A stretch of DNA of 22,867 nt. It comes from Methylibium sp031393925 (lineage in GTDB: Bacteria > Pseudomonadota > Gammaproteobacteria > Burkholderiales > Burkholderiaceae_C). Location: NCBI RefSeq assembly GCF_031393925.1, contig NZ_JANMWL010000029.1, forward strand, positions 1-22,867, given 5' to 3'. Positions 1 through 7,051 of this stretch are shown one piece after another. A program made the position numbers and the translations under genes. The notes beneath the pieces were generated by a model that saw only the letters and a list, made by a program, of their open reading frames with translations, was not told the origin of the DNA and did no database searches. How positions within the stretch are numbered: the stretch's first letter is position 1; each line of letters opens with the position of its first letter.

Positions 1-554
1 AGTTCGCGCAAGGCACGGTGCGGGCGGCGCTGCGCCTGCACATCCGGCGCGGGCTCGGGGATCGCCATCAGCCCGCGCAGCTTCAGCCGCGGCAGCGCCG
101 CGACCGCGCGCGCGACCGCGTCGACCTCGCCCGGTGCCAGACCGCTCTTGCTCGTCTCGCCGCTGATGTTGACCTGCAGGCAGACCTGCAGCGCAGGCAG
201 GTCGGGGGGGCGCTGATCGCTCAGCCGCTGCGCGATCTTGAGCCGGTCCACCGAATGCACCCAGTCAAAGGCTTCGGCCACGTCGCGAGTCTTGTTGGCC
301 TGCACCGGTCCGATCAGGTGCCACGCCAGATGCGCGCGTTGATCGGCCAGCGCGGCGATCTTGCCCAGCCCTTCTTGCACGTAGTTCTCGCCAAAGCATC
401 GCTGGCCGGCGGCGAGCGCCGCGCGCACGGTGTCGGCTGTCTGCGTCTTGCTCACCGCCAGCAGCGTGACGCTTGGCACGGCACGTCCCGCCGCGGCACA
501 CGCGCGTGCGATGCGCCCGCTCACTTCTTGTATCTTGCGCGAGATCGTCTCCAT
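1..554 (-). CDS. yggS: YggS/PROSC-family pyridoxal-phosphate homeostasis protein (partial, C-terminus off the window)
   Basis: The minus-strand frame from the ATG at 554 stays open to the window edge (184 complete codons of a family usually about 230-240 residues), so the C-terminus is missing. The visible part is the PLP-binding barrel. LLAVSK near residues 31-36 carries the PLP-linked lysine (K36), followed by FGENYVQE, the WHLIGPVQANKTR stretch, VNISGETSKSG and LRGLMAIP, all hallmarks of the family. These proteins carry PLP and buffer its level, and have no firmly known enzymatic reaction. An AGGA lies just upstream of the start. The gene is divergent from pilT across 52 nt, a pairing common in beta- and gamma-proteobacteria. 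Seen: the motifs. Inferred: the role, from the family. Confidence 0.93.
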   Translation of the reverse strand, partial: METISRKIQEVSGRIARACAAAGRAVPSVTLLAVSKTQTADTVRAALAAGQRCFGENYVQEGLGKIAALADQRAHLAWHLIGPVQANKTRDVAEAFDWVHSVDRLKIAQRLSDQRPPDLPALQVCLQVNISGETSKSGLAPGEVDAVARAVAALPRLKLRGLMAIPEPAPDVQAQRRPHRALRE

Positions 555-606
555 AATCCTTTGAACTCCTGCCGTCGCCGCTCGCTCAGGCGCACAACGC
601 AACTCC

Positions 607-1650
607 ATGGACATCACCCAGCTGCTGGCGTTCTCGGTCAAGAACAAGGCCTCCGACCTGCACCTCTCCGCCGGGCTTCCACCGATGATCCGCGTTCACG
701 GCGACGTGCGGCGCATCAACGTGGATCCGCTGGACCACAAGAGCGTGCACGACATGGTGTACGACATCATGAACGACTCGCAGCGCAAGGCGTACGAAGA
801 GACGCTGGAGTGCGACTTCTCGTTCGAGATTCAGGGCCTGGCGCGCTTTCGCGTCAATGCCTTCAACCAGAACCGCGGTTCGGGCGCGGTGTTTCGCACC
901 ATTCCGAGCAAGATCCTCACCCTCGAGCAGCTGGCCGCGCCGAAGATTTTTGCCGATCTCTCGCTCAAGCCGCGCGGCCTGGTGCTGGTGACCGGCCCCA
1001 CGGGTTCGGGCAAGAGCACCACGCTAGCGGCGATGGTGAACCACCTCAACGAGAACGAGTACGGCCACATCCTCACCGTCGAAGACCCGATCGAGTTCGT
1101 GCATGACTCCAAACGCTGCCTCATCAATCAACGCGAGGTCGGCCCGCACACGCTGAGCTTCTCCAATGCACTGCGCTCGGCGCTGCGCGAGGACCCCGAC
1201 GCGATTCTGGTCGGCGAAATGCGTGACCTGGAAACCATTCGCCTGGCGCTCACCGCCGCCGAGACCGGTCACCTGGTGTTTGGCACCCTGCACACCTCGA
1301 GCGCCGCCAAAACCATCGACCGCGTAATCGACGTGTTTCCGGCGGCCGAGAAAGACATGGTGCGCGCCATGATGTCGGAGTCGCTGATCGGCGTGATCTC
1401 GCAGACGCTGTGCAAGCTCAAAGATGGCTCCGGCCGTGTCGCCGCGCACGAAATCATGCTGGGCACCCCGGCCATCCGCAATTTGATTCGCGAGGCCAAG
1501 GTGGCGCAGATGTACAGCTCCATCCAGACCGGCATCACCTTGGGCATGCAGACGCTGGACCAGAACCTGACCGAGCTGGTGCGCCGCAACGTGATCACGC
1601 CGGCCGAGGCGCGCAGCCGGGCCAAAATTCCCGAGAACTTCCCCGGCTAA
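607..1650 (+). CDS. pilT: Type IV pilus retraction ATPase PilT
   Basis: A hexameric cytoplasmic ATPase that disassembles type IV pili and powers twitching, DNA uptake and surface sensing. The 347 residues match the usual PilT length (about 344). An N-terminal PAS-like domain (about 1-100; SDLHLSAGLPPMIRVHG, then RFRVNAFNQNRG) precedes the RecA-like core. Walker A is GPTGSGKS at 130-137, the Asp box lies in TVEDPIEFVH, Walker B is ILVGEMRD with Glu204, and the His box is GHLVFGTLH with His222 and His229. AIRNLIRE and the C-terminal KIPENF are PilT-specific and separate it from PilB and PilU. The start is the ATG of MDITQLLAFS, the common PilT N-terminus; no strong ribosome binding site is visible. 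pilU follows after 45 nt, so the two probably form an operon. Confidence 0.97.
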   Translation: MDITQLLAFSVKNKASDLHLSAGLPPMIRVHGDVRRINVDPLDHKSVHDMVYDIMNDSQRKAYEETLECDFSFEIQGLARFRVNAFNQNRGSGAVFRTIPSKILTLEQLAAPKIFADLSLKPRGLVLVTGPTGSGKSTTLAAMVNHLNENEYGHILTVEDPIEFVHDSKRCLINQREVGPHTLSFSNALRSALREDPDAILVGEMRDLETIRLALTAAETGHLVFGTLHTSSAAKTIDRVIDVFPAAEKDMVRAMMSESLIGVISQTLCKLKDGSGRVAAHEIMLGTPAIRNLIREAKVAQMYSSIQTGITLGMQTLDQNLTELVRRNVITPAEARSRAKIPENFPG

Positions 1651-1695
1651 TGCGCCGAGGGACGAGTCAACGGTAGAGGTAGAAATAGGGAAGTC

Positions 1696-2832
1696 ATGGA
1701 ACGCGACCAAGCCTCGAAATTCATCAACGACCTGCTGCGCCTCTTGATCACGCGCAACGGCTCCGACCTGTTCCTGACCGCCGACTTTCCGCCGGCCATC
1801 AAGGTCGACGGGCGGGTCACCAAGGTGTCGCCGCAGCCGCTGACGCCGCAGCACACCCTTGCGCTGGCGCGCTCGATCATGAACGACAAGCAGGCAGCGG
1901 AGTTCGAGCGCACCAAGGAATGCAACTTCGCGGTCTCGCCCACCGGCATCGGCCGCTTTCGCGTCAACGCCTTCATGCAGCAGGGGCATGTCGGCCTGGT
2001 GATGCGCACGATCCCGGCGACCTTGCCGACGATCGACTCGCTGGCGCTGCCGCAGATCCTCAAGGACGTGGCCAGCTCCAAGCGTGGCCTGGTCATCTTC
2101 GTGGGTGCCACCGGCTCGGGCAAGAGCACGTCGCTCGCGGCGATGGTCGACTACCGCAACGAGAATTCCTTCGGCCACATCATCACCATCGAGGACCCGG
2201 TCGAATTCGTCCACCCGCACAAGAACTGCATCGTCACGCAGCGCGAGGTCGGCATCGACACCGATGGTTGGGAAGCGGCGCTCAAGAACACGCTGCGCCA
2301 GGCGCCCGACGTCATCCTGATGGGCGAAATACGCGACCGCGAGACGATGGAGCATGCGGTCGCCTTTGCCGAGACCGGCCACCTGTGCATGGCCACCTTG
2401 CATGCCAACAGCGCCAACCAGGCACTCGACCGCATCATCAATTTCTTTCCCGAAGAGCGCCGCACCCAGCTGCTGATGGACCTGTCGCTCAACATCAAGG
2501 CGATGGTGTCGCAGCGCCTGTTGCCGCGCCAGGAAGGCAAGGGTCGCGCCGCGGCCGTCGAGATCATGCTCAACACGCCGCTCATCGCCGACCTGATCTT
2601 CAAGGGCGAGGTGGCCGAGATCAAGGAGTTGATGAAGCGCAGCCGCGAGCTTGGCATGCAGACCTTTGACCAAAGCCTGTTCGACCTCTACGAAGGCCAG
2701 GTCATCACGTATGAAGATGCGCTGCGCAACGCCGACTCGGTGAACGACCTGCGACTGCAGATCAAGCTCAACAGCCACCGCGCGCGCAACTCCGACCTCG
2801 CCGCGGGCACCGAGCATCTGACCATCGTCTAG
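1696..2832 (+). CDS. pilU: PilT paralogue PilU, accessory retraction ATPase
   Basis: PilU helps PilT retract pili under load and works with PilT. The protein has 378 residues, typical for PilU, and ends in a hydrophilic tail (about 345-378) that PilT lacks. The order is PAS-like N-domain (GSDLFLTADFPPAIKVDG), arginine finger region (GRFRVNAFMQQG), Walker A GATGSGKS at 137-144, Asp box TIEDPVEFVH, Walker B ILMGEIRD, and His box GHLCMATLHANSA. GATGSGKS and EIRDRETM are more PilU-like than PilT-like. It lies 45 nt after pilT with a purine-rich segment before the ATG (gaggtagaaatagggaag), so co-transcription is likely. The order pilT-pilU is the standard one in this group. Confidence 0.96.
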   Translation: MERDQASKFINDLLRLLITRNGSDLFLTADFPPAIKVDGRVTKVSPQPLTPQHTLALARSIMNDKQAAEFERTKECNFAVSPTGIGRFRVNAFMQQGHVGLVMRTIPATLPTIDSLALPQILKDVASSKRGLVIFVGATGSGKSTSLAAMVDYRNENSFGHIITIEDPVEFVHPHKNCIVTQREVGIDTDGWEAALKNTLRQAPDVILMGEIRDRETMEHAVAFAETGHLCMATLHANSANQALDRIINFFPEERRTQLLMDLSLNIKAMVSQRLLPRQEGKGRAAAVEIMLNTPLIADLIFKGEVAEIKELMKRSRELGMQTFDQSLFDLYEGQVITYEDALRNADSVNDLRLQIKLNSHRARNSDLAAGTEHLTIV

Positions 2833-2846
2833 GCGTCGCCCGGCGC

Positions 2847-2875
2847 CCCGGCAGCAGCCGGGTCACCCTGGTTTT
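2847..2875 (+). terminator. Possible terminator after pilU
   Basis: A perfect 6-bp GC stem, CCCGGC (2847-2852) with GCCGGG (2857-2862) around an AGCA loop, starts 15 nt after the pilU stop. Only four T residues follow, about 10 nt further on, so this is a weak Rho-independent terminator at best. The 60-nt gap to the next gene shows no clear promoter. Confidence 0.35.
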
Positions 2876-2892
2876 CATGGCAGCATCGTGCC

Positions 2893-3789
2893 ATGAGCAC
2901 CTCCAAGATCTACGATCAAGTCGCCTCGTACGCCGTCGCCTTTCTCGGCCTGGGCGTGATGGGCCATCCCATGGCGGGCCACCTCGCGCGCGCCGGGCAC
3001 CGCGTCGCCGTTTACAACCGCACCGCGGCCAAGGCGCAGGCGTGGGTCGGTGAATACGGTGGACGCGCTGCAGCGACGCCGCGCGAAGCCGCCACTGACG
3101 CCGACGTGGTGTTCGCCTGCGTCGGCAATGACGCCGACCTGCGCGCCGTCACGCTCGGTGCCGATGGCGCTTTGGGAGGCATGAAGCGCGGCGCGGTGTT
3201 CGTCGACCACACCACCGCTTCGGCCGACATCGCGCGCGAGCTGGATGCGGCGGCGCGTGCGCGCGGGCTGGGCTTCATCGATGCGCCGGTTTCCGGCGGC
3301 AGCCTCGGCGCCGTCAACGGCACGCTCACGGTGATGTGCGGCGGCGACGCGGCCGCATTCGCGCGCATCCAACCGATTGCGATGGCCTATTCGAAGGCCG
3401 TGACGCTGCTCGGCGAGTCGGGCGCGGGCCAGCTGGCGAAGATGGTCAACCAGATCTGCATCGCGGGGCTGGTGCAGGGCCTGGCCGAGGCCATTGCTTT
3501 CGGGCAGAAGGCCGGGCTGGACATGAAGGCGGTGCTCGGCGTCATCGGCAAGGGCGCCGCGCAGAGCTGGCAGATGGACAACCGCGGCCCGACCATGATC
3601 GACGACAAGTTCGACTTCGGATTCGCGGTCGACTGGATGCGCAAGGACCTCGGGCTGTGCCTGGCCGAAGCCAACCGCAACGGTGCGCGCCTGCCGGTCA
3701 CGGCCCTGGTCGACCAGTTCTACGCCGACCTGCAGGCCACCGGTGGGCGGCGGCAGGACACCTCCAGCCTGATCCGCCGCCTGCGTTGA
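2893..3789 (+). CDS. NAD(P)-dependent beta-hydroxyacid dehydrogenase (3-hydroxyisobutyrate dehydrogenase / tartronate semialdehyde reductase family)
   Basis: The 298-residue length is standard for this family. An N-terminal Rossmann fold begins with the dinucleotide-binding GLGVMG at 19-24. The substrate signature DAPVSGG follows near 135-141. The catalytic lysine is Lys183 in GQLAKMVNQ, and the all-alpha C-terminal dimerisation domain ends in the TSSLIRRLR tail. The family reversibly oxidises small beta-hydroxy acids such as 3-hydroxyisobutyrate, tartronate semialdehyde or succinic semialdehyde. The sequence does not fix the substrate, and there are no pathway genes nearby to help, so no symbol is given. 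The ATG at 2893 is chosen because about 17 residues precede the glycine motif; an ATG at 2877 is out of frame. No clear ribosome binding site is seen. It is convergent with the BON lipoprotein gene. Confidence 0.92.
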   Translation: MSTSKIYDQVASYAVAFLGLGVMGHPMAGHLARAGHRVAVYNRTAAKAQAWVGEYGGRAAATPREAATDADVVFACVGNDADLRAVTLGADGALGGMKRGAVFVDHTTASADIARELDAAARARGLGFIDAPVSGGSLGAVNGTLTVMCGGDAAAFARIQPIAMAYSKAVTLLGESGAGQLAKMVNQICIAGLVQGLAEAIAFGQKAGLDMKAVLGVIGKGAAQSWQMDNRGPTMIDDKFDFGFAVDWMRKDLGLCLAEANRNGARLPVTALVDQFYADLQATGGRRQDTSSLIRRLR

Positions 3790-3799
3790 CCTTGTTTCG

Positions 3800-3825
3800 C
3801 CCGGGGGCCCGGACCCGGACCCGGC
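3800..3825. repeat. GC-rich short tandem repeat in a convergent intergenic gap
   Basis: CCCGGA occurs twice in tandem (3808-3819) and is followed by CCCGGC, directly after a CCGGGGGCCCGG self-complementary block. It fills the 43 nt between two convergent genes. It can fold into GC hairpins and may act as a shared transcription stop, but it has no T-run. Confidence 0.35.
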
Positions 3826-3832
3826 AAGCGTT

Positions 3833-4522
3833 CTAACGAGGCCCGGAAGCGGGCTTGGCGGCGTCGCCGCGCGTGGTGGAGCCTTGCGCCAACTCCGCTT
3901 CGGTGATGATCTCGAAAGCCTTGACCACCTTCTGCACACCGGCCACGCCGCGCGCGATCGCAACGCCGCGATCGGCTTCGCGCTCCGTCACCCGGCCCAT
4001 CAGGTAGACGATGCCGCGCTCCGTGACCACCTTGTAGGCGTTGGCGAAGATGTCGCGCGCGTCGACGTAGCTCGCCTTGACCTTGCCGGTGATGAGCGCG
4101 TCGTTGGAGCGATCCACGAGCGAACTCGGGAAACCGATCGCCAGCTCGTTGAGCGTCGAACGCACATTCTCCGTGCGGGCCATCGCGGCTTCCACCGCCA
4201 CCTTGTCGGCTTCGGTGGGCACCTCGCCGGTGATCAGCGCGGTGCGGTTGTAGCTCGTCACGTTGACGTGGCCACGATCGCCGATCGCTTCCTTGATGCG
4301 CGAGCCCGCCTTGAGCTCGATGCCCTGATCCTCGATCTGCGTGCCCGAGGTGCGGCGATCCGCGAACATCACCGCACCGCCGGCCACTGCGCCCCCGATC
4401 AGCAAGGGCGCACAGCCGGCGAGGGTGCCGGCCAGCGTGAGCGCGGCGACGCTGGCGGCGACCAGGCCGCGCAGCGGTCGGCGCTCGAGAGACAGCGGAG
4501 GGGGGGGGTGTCGTGGTGTCAT
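3833..4522 (-). CDS. BON-domain outer-membrane lipoprotein (DolP/YraP-like)
   Basis: A 229-residue lipoprotein. A long N-terminus with several arginines leads into a hydrophobic stretch and the lipobox LAGC, placing the lipidated cysteine at residue 37. Two BON domains follow, at about 70-125 (VTSYNRTALITGEV) and about 140-215 (ERGIVYLMGRVTEREADRGV, VAGVQKVVKAFEI). BON domains bind phospholipid; E. coli DolP is an outer-membrane lipoprotein needed for envelope integrity. The gene overlaps the stop of the diaA-like gene by 4 nt (ATGA), so translation is probably coupled, matching the E. coli yraO-yraP order. Codons 5-8 sit on a run of nine C residues (see the repeat entry). No alternative start lies between that tract and the lipobox. 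Family role is established; function here is inferred. Confidence 0.9.
   Translation of the reverse strand: MTPRHPPPPLSLERRPLRGLVAASVAALTLAGTLAGCAPLLIGGAVAGGAVMFADRRTSGTQIEDQGIELKAGSRIKEAIGDRGHVNVTSYNRTALITGEVPTEADKVAVEAAMARTENVRSTLNELAIGFPSSLVDRSNDALITGKVKASYVDARDIFANAYKVVTERGIVYLMGRVTEREADRGVAIARGVAGVQKVVKAFEIITEAELAQGSTTRGDAAKPASGPR
4500..4508. repeat. Nine-nucleotide homopolymer (G on plus, C on the coding strand) inside the BON lipoprotein start
   Basis: Nine consecutive G on the plus strand read as CAC CCC CCC CCT in the minus-strand gene, encoding His-Pro-Pro-Pro at residues 5-8, upstream of the signal peptide. A one-base change in length would shift the frame before the lipobox. Such tracts are prone to slippage and also to sequencing or assembly error. 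Confidence 0.85.
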
Positions 4523-5115
4523 GCGGGATCCTGTTCGCCGAGCAGTTGCGAGTCGACCGCATCGCAGATGCAGTGAATCGCGAGGATATGCACTTCCTGG
4601 ATGCGCGCGGTGCGTTCGTGCGGCACGCACAGGTGGACATCGGTTTCGATCAGGCGCGCACCGAGCTTGCCACCGCCGCGGCCGGTCAGCGCGATCACGG
4701 TCATGTCCTTCTCGTGCGCCACGTCGACGGCCGTCAGCACGTTGGCCGAGTTGCCGCTGGTCGTGATGGCGAGCAGCACATCGCCCGGGTTGCCCAGCGC
4801 CTGCACCTGCTTGGCGAACACCTGGTCGAAGGCGTAGTCGTTGGCGATGGCGGTGAGGATGGAGGTGTCGGTATTGAGCGCGATGGCCGCGAGACCGGGC
4901 CGCTCGCGCTCGAAACGTCCGACGAACTCGGCGGCGAAATGCGCAGCGTCGCCGGCCGAGCCGCCATTGCCGCAGGCGAGCACCTTGCCGCCGGCGGTGA
5001 TGCAACCGAGTACCGCCTGCACCGCGTCAGCGATCGGCTTGCTGAGCACCTCGGCCGATTGGTTCATCAGGTCGGCACAGTCGAAGAAATGCCTCTGGAT
5101 GCGTTGTTCAAGCAT
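4519..5115 (-). CDS. diaA: SIS-domain protein, DiaA-like (phosphoheptose isomerase family)
   Basis: 198 residues forming one SIS (sugar isomerase) domain. The motifs are CGNGGSAGDAAHFAAEF near 55-70, RPGLAAIALNTDTSILTAIAND, GDVLLAITTSGNSANV and HERTARIQEVHILAIHCICD. The LAIALNTD...LTAIAND stretch and the location between yraN and a BON lipoprotein gene favour DiaA, which binds DnaA and times replication initiation in E. coli. The close paralogue GmhA makes D-glycero-D-manno-heptose 7-phosphate, and automated annotation often uses that name. DiaA is my preferred reading; GmhA activity cannot be excluded. The frame extends upstream to 5286 without family similarity, so the ATG of MLEQRIQRHFF at 5115 is chosen; a GTG two codons earlier (5121) is possible. 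It overlaps the next gene by 4 nt. Confidence 0.88.
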   Translation of the reverse strand: MLEQRIQRHFFDCADLMNQSAEVLSKPIADAVQAVLGCITAGGKVLACGNGGSAGDAAHFAAEFVGRFERERPGLAAIALNTDTSILTAIANDYAFDQVFAKQVQALGNPGDVLLAITTSGNSANVLTAVDVAHEKDMTVIALTGRGGGKLGARLIETDVHLCVPHERTARIQEVHILAIHCICDAVDSQLLGEQDPA

Positions 5116-5213
5116 GCTCACGATGATATGACACGCCCCCGAAGCATCGGGTTCCCGGAATGACGCGCTCCGACGGCCTGCAGCAGGGGTCGCAGGGCGA
5201 TTCACGCGACCCA

Positions 5214-5585
5214 TCAGCCGGCATCGAACGCGGCACGCAGCCAATCGAGCCGATCGCCGTCGATGGCTACCACATCGAAGCGGCATGCCGGCAAGGCAGC
5301 GCCGAAGCGCAGCAGGTAGTGCCGCGCCGCGAACAGCAGGCGAGCCTGCTTGGTAGCTGAGACGGTGGCGGCGGCGCCGCCCCGCGAGGCGGCGGCGCGT
5401 GCGCGCACTTCCACGAACACCAGGGTGCCGTCGCGCTCGCGCAAGACGAGGTCGATCTCGCCGCCGCGTGCGCGCGGTCCGGCGGCGACTCGATAATTGC
5501 GCTCCACCAACCGCAGACCGGCGCGCTGCAGATGCTCGAGCGCGCGGGCCTCGCCTTCATCCCCCTGAGCCTTGGTCGTGACCAT
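5214..5585 (-). CDS. yraN: YraN / UPF0102 family endonuclease-like protein
   Basis: A 123-residue protein with a PD-(D/E)XK-like core: GDEGE at 8-12, the RNYR strand, GGEIDLVLRE with Glu43 and Asp45, then FVEVRAR with Glu59. This spacing is typical of UPF0102, whose members look like Holliday-junction resolvase folds but lack a firmly assigned function. The ATG at 5585 gives the usual N-terminal length. It is the first gene of the minus-strand yraN > diaA > BON set; 98 nt separate it from diaA, and I see no gene in that gap. Its 5' end overlaps the probable start of rsmI on the other strand. Confidence 0.92.
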   Translation of the reverse strand: MVTTKAQGDEGEARALEHLQRAGLRLVERNYRVAAGPRARGGEIDLVLRERDGTLVFVEVRARAAASRGGAAATVSATKQARLLFAARHYLLRFGAALPACRFDVVAIDGDRLDWLRAAFDAG

Positions 5586-6498
5586 CGATGCCTCGTTGAT
5601 TCAGCAGGCCGCCGCGAATGCGGCCGGCGCGCAGCAGTATCCCAAAGGCACGCTCTACATCGTCGCCACGCCGATCGGCAACCTGGCCGACATCACGCTG
5701 CGGGCCGTGCATGCGCTGGCGCTGGCCGATGCCGTGGCCTGCGAAGACACGCGCGTGAGCGCCGTGCTGCTGCGCCACCTGGGCCTGGACAAGCCGCTGC
5801 TGGCGCTGCACGAACACAACGAGGCCGAAGCGGCGCGGGCGGTGGTCGAGCGCCTCTCGCGCGGCGAGCGCGTGGCCTACGCGAGCGATGCCGGCACACC
5901 GGCGGTGAGCGACCCCGGCGCGCGCCTGGTCGCCGCCGTGCGTGCGGCCGGCCACCGGGTGATGCCGCTGCCGGGGCCCAGCAGCGTGACCACTGCGCTC
6001 AGCGCCGCAGGCGACGTCCAGGGTGGCAGCTTTCGCTTTCTCGGCTTCCTGGCCGGCAAGACCGCCGAGCGCGCGGCGCAGCTCGATGAGCTGGCACGGC
6101 AAACCGCCGAGACCACCGTGCTGTTCGAAGCGCCGCACCGCATCGTCGCGCTTGCCCAAGCGCTTGCGCAAGCGATGCCGGCCCGGCCTGTGACCCTGTG
6201 CCGCGAGCTCACCAAGCAGTTCGAAAGCATCGACACCCTGCCCGCCGCGGCGCTCCCGGCCTGGCTCGACGCCGACACGAACCGCCTGCGCGGCGAGTTC
6301 GTGCTGATACTGCATGCACTGACCCGTGCCGCGCGCAGCGACGAAGTGCCAACGGTCACCGCCGAACACCTCTTGCGCATTCTGCTGGCCGCTCTGCCCT
6401 TGAAGCAGGCGGTCGCGCTCACCGCCGAAGCCAGTGGCGCGCCGCGCAATGCCCTCTACGAGCGCGCGCTGCGTCTCAAGGACGAAGCGACGCGCTGA
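5578..6498 (+). CDS. rsmI: 16S rRNA (cytidine1402-2'-O)-methyltransferase RsmI
   Basis: RsmI uses S-adenosylmethionine to 2'-O-methylate C1402 in the decoding centre of 16S rRNA. The tetrapyrrole-methylase fold is clear: GTLYIVATPIGNLADIT near 24-40, ACEDTR, LALHEHNE, YASDAGTPAVSDPG and VMPLPGPSSVTTALSAAG. The C-terminal part has CRELTKQFE, RGEFVLIL and the final ALPLKQAVAL...NALYERAL block typical of RsmI. About 306 residues. The start is uncertain because no in-frame ATG exists: GTG at 5578 is taken here, with TTG at 5572 or 5596 as alternatives; none has a good ribosome binding site. It is head to head with yraN and the two coding regions touch or overlap. Confidence 0.93.
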   Translation: MTIDASLIQQAAANAAGAQQYPKGTLYIVATPIGNLADITLRAVHALALADAVACEDTRVSAVLLRHLGLDKPLLALHEHNEAEAARAVVERLSRGERVAYASDAGTPAVSDPGARLVAAVRAAGHRVMPLPGPSSVTTALSAAGDVQGGSFRFLGFLAGKTAERAAQLDELARQTAETTVLFEAPHRIVALAQALAQAMPARPVTLCRELTKQFESIDTLPAAALPAWLDADTNRLRGEFVLILHALTRAARSDEVPTVTAEHLLRILLAALPLKQAVALTAEASGAPRNALYERALRLKDEATR

Positions 6499-6506
6499 GC
6501 GGTGAA

Positions 6507-6578
6507 CTCAACCCTCGACGGGCCGCCCCGAGAAGGCTGGGCGCGCCCCCGGAGGGCAGCACCGCAAGTGCGCCGGGG
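6507..6578. repeat. GC-rich repeat and hairpin between convergent rsmI and the small secreted protein gene
   Basis: The segment begins with a 21-nt block (6507-6527) that recurs with two mismatches at 13285-13305. It then folds as CCCCGG (6547-6552) with CCGGGG (6573-6578), enclosing GCAC-CGCAA-GTGC (6559-6571). It lies 9 nt after the rsmI stop and just after the end of the opposing gene. It probably acts as a two-way transcription stop, though it has no T-run. It resembles short GC-rich intergenic repeats I associate with Burkholderiales genomes. Confidence 0.5.
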
Positions 6579-6587
6579 TCGGTCATC

Positions 6588-6914
6588 TCAGCGCCCAGGC
6601 GCCGTCTGCCGGTCGTGTTTCTGGCGGTGGATGTCGCGACTGGCGCCGTTCTGCAACTTGTGCAGCCGGCCCCGCTCCTTGGCCGTCACATGGCCATCGG
6701 ATTTGGCCTTGACCTCGACGGCGTTGATGCGCGCCTGCTCCTTTTCCAGCCGGTAGGTCTCGCGAGCGTTGAGTTGGCCGCTTGCGACACCCTGCTGGAT
6801 ACGGGCGTCCTGGTTGGCTTCGCGCTGGTCGACGCGCGGCGTGGCGGTCTGGGCAAGGCTGGCGGCGCAGACGAGCGCCAGGGCGGTGCCTGCAAATGCG
6901 GTTCGGATCGACAT
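6588..6914 (-). CDS. Small secreted protein with a duplicated charged motif, function unknown
   Basis: A 108-residue protein I cannot assign to a named family. A clear Sec signal peptide (MSIRTAFAGTALALVCAASL, probable cleavage after ASLA at residue 21) leads to a strongly charged, probably helical mature part. Two copies of S/D-G-x-[LV]-[NT]-A-[RK]-E-x-x-R-L-x-K-x-Q are visible, at about 45-60 and 73-88, 28 residues apart. The second has an EF-hand-like KSDGHVTAKE loop. The ATG at 6914 is fixed by an excellent ribosome binding site (AAGAGGAGG) immediately upstream; the frame extends to 6950 without signal-peptide logic. The gene is divergent from tldD and convergent with rsmI. It is probably periplasmic. 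Confidence 0.82.
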   Translation of the reverse strand: MSIRTAFAGTALALVCAASLAQTATPRVDQREANQDARIQQGVASGQLNARETYRLEKEQARINAVEVKAKSDGHVTAKERGRLHKLQNGASRDIHRQKHDRQTAPGR

Positions 6915-6952
6915 TGTTTCCTCCTCTTGCAGTGGGGAGATGCCCACCACCC

Positions 6953-6975
6953 ATTACAACGCCGCGAGTCGCGGC
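6953..6975 (-). promoter_or_regulatory. Candidate promoter and operator of the small secreted protein gene
   Basis: On the minus strand TGTAAT (plus 6953-6958) matches the -10 consensus at five of six positions and would give a 5' leader of about 30 nt. A perfect inverted repeat with 7-bp arms around one base (GCCGCGA-G-TCGCGGC, 6961-6975) abuts its upstream side, where a regulator could block it. No convincing -35 box was found. Confidence 0.35.
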
Positions 6976-7040
6976 GAACTGCGTCGCCGCGGCATCGGTG
7001 CGGTAAAGAATCTTGAAGCGCCGCCGAACCGCCGCCTGCC

Positions 7041-7046
7041 TAGAAT
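7041..7046 (+). promoter_or_regulatory. Candidate -10 box (TAGAAT) directly upstream of tldD
   Basis: cTAGAAT matches the -10 consensus at five of six positions. Only 5 nt separate it from the tldD ATG at 7052, so a transcript from it would start at or next to the start codon (leaderless or nearly so). There is no good -35 at 17 nt; a TTGAAG lies 22 nt upstream. The same cTAGAAT occurs before two other genes in the window. Confidence 0.35.
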
Positions 7047-7051
7047 CGAGC

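Noticed and set aside
1024..2817. Long open frame of 597 codons on the minus strand opposite pilT/pilU
   Set aside because: It is low-complexity in Arg, Asp, His and Val, lies opposite two highly conserved ATPase genes and has no recognisable motif. Long antisense frames are common in GC-rich codon usage.
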